Assembly: GCA_900545015.1 (NCBI GenBank)
Contig: UQXJ01000045.1
Coordinates: forward strand, 1-9,014
Direction of reading: 5' to 3'
DNA: 9,014 nt
DNA from: an uncultured Mollicutes bacterium
GTDB lineage: Bacteria; Bacillota_I; Bacilli_A; RFN20; CAG-826
In this document: positions 5,450 to 9,014 of the stretch, in pieces
How the letters are laid out: the number at the start of each line of letters is the position of its first letter
Position numbering within the stretch: position 1 is the first letter of the stretch
Made by a program: the position numbers and the translations under genes
The notes under the pieces: model-generated
The model's database searches: none
Seen by the model: the letters and a program-made list of their open reading frames with translations, nothing else
Told to the model about the DNA's origin: nothing

Positions 5450-7126
5450 ATGAGTTTTAAGGTAAAACTAAATAACGAAGAAAAGACTTTTGATAAAAAA
5501 ATTAAATTGCTAGATCTTACAAACAACGATAAAGATATAATTTGTGCCGATGTTAATGGAAGAATTAGAGAACTTGATTATGAAGTTTATTATGATGCTA
5601 CAGTCAAATTTTTAAAGAAAGACGATCACGATTCAAGTGGAATTTATGAAAGAGGAATTAGGTTTATTTTTGCGATGACCGCACATCTTTTATATCCTAA
5701 TTTAAGATTTAAATTAACATATAGTGTTTCACGTTCAATTTATGCTCAAATTGATAATTTAAATGATGATGGTAGACAATTAATCTTAACTGAAGAAATG
5801 GCTAAAAACATCGAAGACAAGATGAGAGAAATCGTTAGAGCAGATTATCCATTCAAACGTTTAATTAAAACAAACGATGAAGCTAAAGTTATGTATGAAG
5901 AATTTAATTCAAAAGATAAATTAGAAATTCTTCAATACAGACCAGAAAAGACAGTTCACTTCTATAACTGTAATAATTACTTCAACTATATGTATGGAAA
6001 AATGGTTCCGTCAACTGGTTACTTAAAAGAATTTAAATTGCTTTATTACACACCAGGATTATTAATTCAATATCCACGTAGTGACGCTAATGGCGAAATT
6101 CCACCATTTGAGGATGAACCAAAATTTGCAGCATCATTAATGCGCGCTAGAGAATGGGGAAAAACAGTTAAATTAAGTACTATTAGTGAAATTAACTCAA
6201 AAATTGATCCCACAAACACATTAACTTCAGTTAATCTTATTAATATTTGCGAAGCAAAACACAATAGAATGCTTTGCGAATTAGGCCAAAAGATTGAATC
6301 ACATATTGAGCAAATTAGATTAATTTGTATTGCCGGCCCATCAAGTAGTGGTAAAACAACATTCGCTGATAGATTAACAATTGAACTTAAGAGTAGAGGA
6401 ATCAATCCAATCAGAGTTTCAATGGATGACTATTATAAAAATAAGAAAGATGTTCCAATTGATGAAGATGGAAATTACGATTTTGAATCAGTTGATGCTC
6501 TCGATAAAGAATTATTTAATAAACACATTATCGGTTTATTAAATGGTGAAACAGTTGCACTTCCTGAATTCGATTTCAAGACAAACACAAGAGTATTTAA
6601 AAATCCTAGAAAAATTGGACCTCATGATCCAATCATTATTGAAGGTATACATGCTCTTAACGAAATTATGACAGCTTCAATTCCTAAGTACATGAAATTT
6701 AAGATTTATATTTCTCCTCAAATTCAACTTAACCTTGATAATGAGACACCTATTTCACTTACTGATGTTAGATTATTAAGAAGAATCGTGAGAGATTATT
6801 CACATAGAGGTGCAAGTGCTGAAGAAACATTATCAATGTGGCCAAGCGTTAGAAAAGGTGAATTTAAGTGGATTTATAAAACTCAAGAAGACGCAGATTT
6901 TGTCTTTGATAGTTTCTTAAATTATGAACTTTGTGTTCTTGCAAAACATGCTCAACCACTTCTTCAAAAGATTGATAAAGATAGCGAATTCGGACCAGAT
7001 GTTGAAAGATTATTAAGCTTATTAAAATACTTTACGCCTATTAAAGAAGAATGGATTCCATCAAATTCAATCATCAAAGAATTCGTTGGAGGATCCTGCT
7101 ATAGAGATCCAAAAATGTACGATTAA
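5450..7126 (+). CDS. Nucleoside (uridine-type) kinase with ThrRS-like N-terminal half
   Basis: This 558-residue two-part protein belongs to the long nucleoside kinase family of Bacillota and Bacteroidota. Residues 1-55 look like a TGS-type ubiquitin-fold domain. Residues 60-240 resemble the second N-terminal (editing-like) domain of threonyl-tRNA synthetase (RFIFAMTAHLLYPNLRFKL region, 71-89). From about 285 a phosphoribulokinase/uridine kinase P-loop domain begins: Walker A GPSSSGKT at 296-303 (Lys302), DDYY at 326-329, IIIEGIHAL at 395-403 as Walker B region, and the arginine-rich RLLRRIVRDY at 441-450. MWPSVRKGE at 463-471 is typical of this family. It is expected to phosphorylate a nucleoside such as uridine using ATP or GTP, in pyrimidine salvage; the exact substrate cannot be read from sequence. 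It is cytoplasmic, stands alone, and is transcribed away from hsp20. The role of the N-terminal half is unknown. Confidence 0.88.
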   Translation: MSFKVKLNNEEKTFDKKIKLLDLTNNDKDIICADVNGRIRELDYEVYYDATVKFLKKDDHDSSGIYERGIRFIFAMTAHLLYPNLRFKLTYSVSRSIYAQIDNLNDDGRQLILTEEMAKNIEDKMREIVRADYPFKRLIKTNDEAKVMYEEFNSKDKLEILQYRPEKTVHFYNCNNYFNYMYGKMVPSTGYLKEFKLLYYTPGLLIQYPRSDANGEIPPFEDEPKFAASLMRAREWGKTVKLSTISEINSKIDPTNTLTSVNLINICEAKHNRMLCELGQKIESHIEQIRLICIAGPSSSGKTTFADRLTIELKSRGINPIRVSMDDYYKNKKDVPIDEDGNYDFESVDALDKELFNKHIIGLLNGETVALPEFDFKTNTRVFKNPRKIGPHDPIIIEGIHALNEIMTASIPKYMKFKIYISPQIQLNLDNETPISLTDVRLLRRIVRDYSHRGASAEETLSMWPSVRKGEFKWIYKTQEDADFVFDSFLNYELCVLAKHAQPLLQKIDKDSEFGPDVERLLSLLKYFTPIKEEWIPSNSIIKEFVGGSCYRDPKMYD

Positions 7127-7163
7127 TTGAACTTGAGTCAAACATTTATAAAAAACTAAGATT

Positions 7164-7195
7164 AGAAGCTTTTTTAAAAGAAAAGCTTCTTTTTT
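7164..7195 (+). terminator. Rho-independent terminator of the kinase gene
   Basis: AGAAGCTTTT (7164-7173) pairs perfectly with AAAAGCTTCT (7181-7190) across a 7-base loop, and the stem is followed by five further T residues. It lies 37 bases after the kinase stop codon. Confidence 0.88.
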
Positions 7196-7222
7196 ATATC
7201 TTAATAAAATTTATCAGGAAAT

Positions 7223-7244
7223 AAAAAAGCATCCGTAGATGCTT
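7223..7244 (-). terminator. Rho-independent terminator of the DUF5677-like gene
   Basis: On the - strand, AAGCATC and GATGCTT form a 7-base-pair stem with a 4-base loop (7234-7237), and the T-run continues to 7223. It lies 47 bases past the stop codon of the DUF5677-like gene and faces the kinase terminator, so the two convergent units each have their own terminator. Confidence 0.85.
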
Positions 7245-7291
7245 GAAATTGCATGTAATTAGTTATTATTTGCTTTCTCTTCAATCTCTTC

Positions 7292-8401
7292 TTATTTTTT
7301 AACTTGCTTATCTAAGAAGCTTTTCTTAAAGATATTATAAATTGAAGAAAGTTGTCTCATATAAACATTTTTTAATGCTCGGTATTGATTGTATTCAGCT
7401 TCTGAATAAACAGTTTTATATAATGCATCAAATATGTTTTCTAGTCTAAAGAAAGACTCATATAAATTTAAAATTGTAATTTCAAAGAAATAAGATCTCT
7501 TTGAATATAAAAGTAAAGGAGATGAATGAGCAATTTCACTTGCCATTTCATAAACTTTCGAATAATTTGATAAGCCAGCAACGTTTTCAACACCATCTCT
7601 AAAATTAAGTTTTAAAGTTGGATAATTTTCAATGTTTTGAGTTGCATATAAATAGCCATATTCGATGAATTTTTTCATGTCTTTGCTCTTTAATTCATGT
7701 TCTTTCATCTCTTTTTTAATCTCAACAAATACTTCATCTGTTTCTTCTTTAGAAGGAAGTTGACCTCTATAAGCAAGTGCATAATGAATATGTTTAAAGT
7801 ATTCGTTAAACATATTTGTTCCATTTTTAATAAGGCAAATTAGTATGCATTCATTTTCATGTAGAGTTCTCCAAGTTGAGAAAGCTTCGGTTTCAAAACC
7901 ATTGATTAATAAAGATAAAATACATTTTCCCATCTTAAACGCTTTTTTAAGCATGTCGCAAATAAGTTCTTCATTGCGGTCTTTAGCTTGAATTTTATCA
8001 AGTGTTCTAAGTGAGAAATTAAAATATAAATCAAGAGTTGAAATAGGCGGATTAAATCTATTCAAGAATGCTTGTGATTTATAATTCAGTTGTTCGTTTG
8101 TTAAATATTTATCTGCGCAAATACTCGCAAGCATATCAAAGAAATTTGAGTTATTTAGTGTAGTAAGCTTCTCATCTTGATTTAATCCAATGACAGCATA
8201 TTTATATTCATTAATGATGTATAAAGTAACAACATAATCATTTATAGGAGTAAGTTCATCACTTTTAAAATTTTGATAAACTTCCTTCATTCCATCAATA
8301 ACAGTTTCATAAACATCAAAAAGGAACGACGTTTCTTTATCATCGAAATTGTTGTTATAAGATAGAATTAATTTTTTAAATTCAAATGCGTTAAATCCCA
8401 T
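7292..8401 (-). CDS. DUF5677-like protein of unknown function
   Basis: This 369-residue, mostly helical protein has no signal peptide and no clear membrane segment. The centre (about 150-190) has the pattern I associate with DUF5677 proteins: a helix ending in a small loop and then EAFSTWRTLHENECILICLI at 172-191, with a conserved-looking Arg178 and Glu182. SEIAHSS at 288-294 (His292) matches a second family hallmark. DUF5677 has no established function; a HEPN-like helical fold with Arg and His in the pocket is only a speculation. The N-terminal 120 residues are not recognised. The start has no ribosome binding site, but a good promoter ends six bases before it, so the mRNA is probably leaderless. 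After the TAA the same frame continues for ten lysine/glutamate-rich codons. The upstream gene ends 37 bases away. Confidence 0.7.
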   Translation of the reverse strand: MGFNAFEFKKLILSYNNNFDDKETSFLFDVYETVIDGMKEVYQNFKSDELTPINDYVVTLYIINEYKYAVIGLNQDEKLTTLNNSNFFDMLASICADKYLTNEQLNYKSQAFLNRFNPPISTLDLYFNFSLRTLDKIQAKDRNEELICDMLKKAFKMGKCILSLLINGFETEAFSTWRTLHENECILICLIKNGTNMFNEYFKHIHYALAYRGQLPSKEETDEVFVEIKKEMKEHELKSKDMKKFIEYGYLYATQNIENYPTLKLNFRDGVENVAGLSNYSKVYEMASEIAHSSPLLLYSKRSYFFEITILNLYESFFRLENIFDALYKTVYSEAEYNQYRALKNVYMRQLSSIYNIFKKSFLDKQVKK

Positions 8402-8407
8402 AGGTTT

Positions 8408-8435
8408 ATTATAATAAAAGTTGATTTATATTCAA
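8408..8435 (-). promoter_or_regulatory. Promoter giving a predicted leaderless mRNA
   Basis: On the - strand TTGAAT (8435-8430) is followed by 16 bases and a perfect TATAAT (8413-8408). Only six bases separate the -10 from the ATG at 8401, so transcription should start at or within a base or two of the A of the start codon. The whole promoter fits within the 37-base gap behind the preceding gene. Confidence 0.65.
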
Positions 8436-8438
8436 TAG

Positions 8439-8951
8439 TTATCCTTGCTTTGAGACATTCATACGTCGAATTGATGCATAAACAACAAGAGGTTTTCTTC
8501 TTAATAATTTTAATATCTCTAAGAAATTCATATCTAAATTAAGATATTCTTTTAAAGTTGTTTCCTCATTAGGATCTAACTTTTTATTACTAAATTCGTA
8601 TTTTTCTTTAAAGTCATCAAAATCTTTTAATTGATTTATGAATTCTAATTTTGCTTTTAACGGGAACATCAATACTTTATTTTCTTTTCCATTAAATAAA
8701 GTATCTTTAAAATATAATCCTAAATCTAAAGATATTGACTTTTCACCTATATCAACCTTTTTATTACCATTAATATTAAGCTTTAAATATCCTAATTCAC
8801 ATAAATATAAAAGAAAAACATCTTTATCAATTCCATCATAAAAGTTTCTAAGACTTAATGAATTTATTTCTCTAGCCGTTTCTTGATAATTAGTATCTTC
8901 TTTTGATATTACTTCTTCAATAAGTTGTTTTAATTTAGTTAAATCGTCCAT
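8439..8951 (-). CDS. Hypothetical protein directly downstream of 5S rRNA
   Basis: I do not recognise this 170-residue protein. It is rich in Lys, Glu, Asp, Leu and Asn, has no signal peptide or membrane helix, and reads as a soluble mixed helix/strand protein. The C-terminus is more basic (LRRKPLVVYASIRRMN, 149-164). The ATG at 8951 is the only plausible start: the next Met is far inside, and the same frame upstream meets a stop within the 5S gene (8984-8982). The start lies 15 bases after the 5S 3' end, with only a T-run and a few bases between, no ribosome binding site and no clear promoter. Transcription may come from read-through of the rRNA operon. Frame length and amino-acid makeup resemble its neighbours, so I think it is a real gene, but its function is unknown. 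Confidence 0.6.
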   Translation of the reverse strand: MDDLTKLKQLIEEVISKEDTNYQETAREINSLSLRNFYDGIDKDVFLLYLCELGYLKLNINGNKKVDIGEKSISLDLGLYFKDTLFNGKENKVLMFPLKAKLEFINQLKDFDDFKEKYEFSNKKLDPNEETTLKEYLNLDMNFLEILKLLRRKPLVVYASIRRMNVSKQG

Positions 8952-8966
8952 AATTGCACAAAAAAA

Positions 8967-9014
8967 GAGCCCAGCGACTTGCTATTCTTGCCTTTCGGCT
9001 ACCTTCGCCACTAC
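8967..9014 (-). rRNA. rrf: 5S ribosomal RNA, 3' end (partial)
   Basis: The last 48 bases, read on the - strand, match the 3' part of bacterial 5S rRNA. A GGCGAAGGUAG segment leads into a GCC-GAAA-GGC hairpin, then AAGAAUAGC completes the loop E region, and GUCGCUGGGCUC forms the 3' side of the terminal helix. The AAUAGCAAG element is like that of Mollicutes 5S rRNA. A run of seven T residues (8966-8960) follows directly, so the terminal helix plus this U-tract may serve as the rRNA terminator. The 5' part and the rest of the rRNA operon lie beyond the right edge. Confidence 0.85.

Noticed and set aside
7127..7291. Possible small gene between the convergent units
   Set aside because: The gap is filled by two terminators facing each other and shows no start with a ribosome binding site.
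8967..9014. SRP (4.5S) RNA or tRNA end instead of 5S rRNA
   Set aside because: The GAAA-capped short hairpin, the AAUAGC loop E strand and the terminal-helix 3' strand fit 5S rRNA in order. No CCA end, T-arm or SRP GGAA-tetraloop symmetric domain is present.
1..9014. CRISPR array, insertion sequence, toxin-antitoxin or defence system
   Set aside because: No regularly spaced direct repeats, transposase, terminal inverted repeats or recognisable defence domains were seen. The DUF5677-like protein alone is not enough to claim a defence system.

Overview
The window is about 9 kb of AT-rich DNA from a low-GC Gram-positive bacterium (Bacillota). Evidence: consensus sigma-A promoters, AGGAGG-type ribosome binding sites, Rho-independent terminators with U-tracts, and CIRCE operators, the binding sites of the repressor HrcA. 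The 5S rRNA 3' end resembles those of Mollicutes and their Bacilli relatives. Composition and protein style would fit an uncultured Bacilli / Erysipelotrichia / Mollicutes-like lineage, but taxonomy below phylum is inference. All visible stop codons are TAA or TAG. Trp is encoded by TGG at the sites checked, so the standard bacterial code fits.

Left block (1-2846, + strand): an AT-rich 220-base leader with two inverted repeats precedes a two-gene unit. The first gene encodes a serine alpha/beta hydrolase of the Mbeg1-like/DUF2974 family, and the second a ClC-type chloride channel or antiporter. A possible promoter at the left edge fires leftwards out of the window.

Centre block (2868-5362, - strand): an hsp20-htpG heat-shock unit. 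It is driven by a near-consensus sigma-A promoter bracketed by two CIRCE operators, and a strong hairpin lies between the two genes. The htpG 3' end faces the ClC gene, and the two share an inverted repeat that can act as a bidirectional terminator.

Right of centre (5363-7195, + strand): a divergent gene encodes a 558-residue nucleoside (uridine-type) kinase with a threonyl-tRNA-synthetase-like N-terminal half, followed by a clear terminator.

Right block (7223-9014, - strand): the 3' end of a 5S rRNA gene runs off the right edge. A 170-residue protein of unknown function starts 15 bases past its 3' end. Next comes a 369-residue DUF5677-like protein, whose promoter is placed so that its mRNA should be leaderless, and then a terminator.

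Most of the window is housekeeping or stress-response DNA, and I see no mobile element, CRISPR array or clear defence island. The observations most worth checking are the doubled HrcA control of hsp20-htpG, the apparent leaderless or Shine-Dalgarno-less genes beside genes with strong ribosome binding sites, the small unknown gene attached to the rRNA operon, and the hydrolase-ClC pairing.
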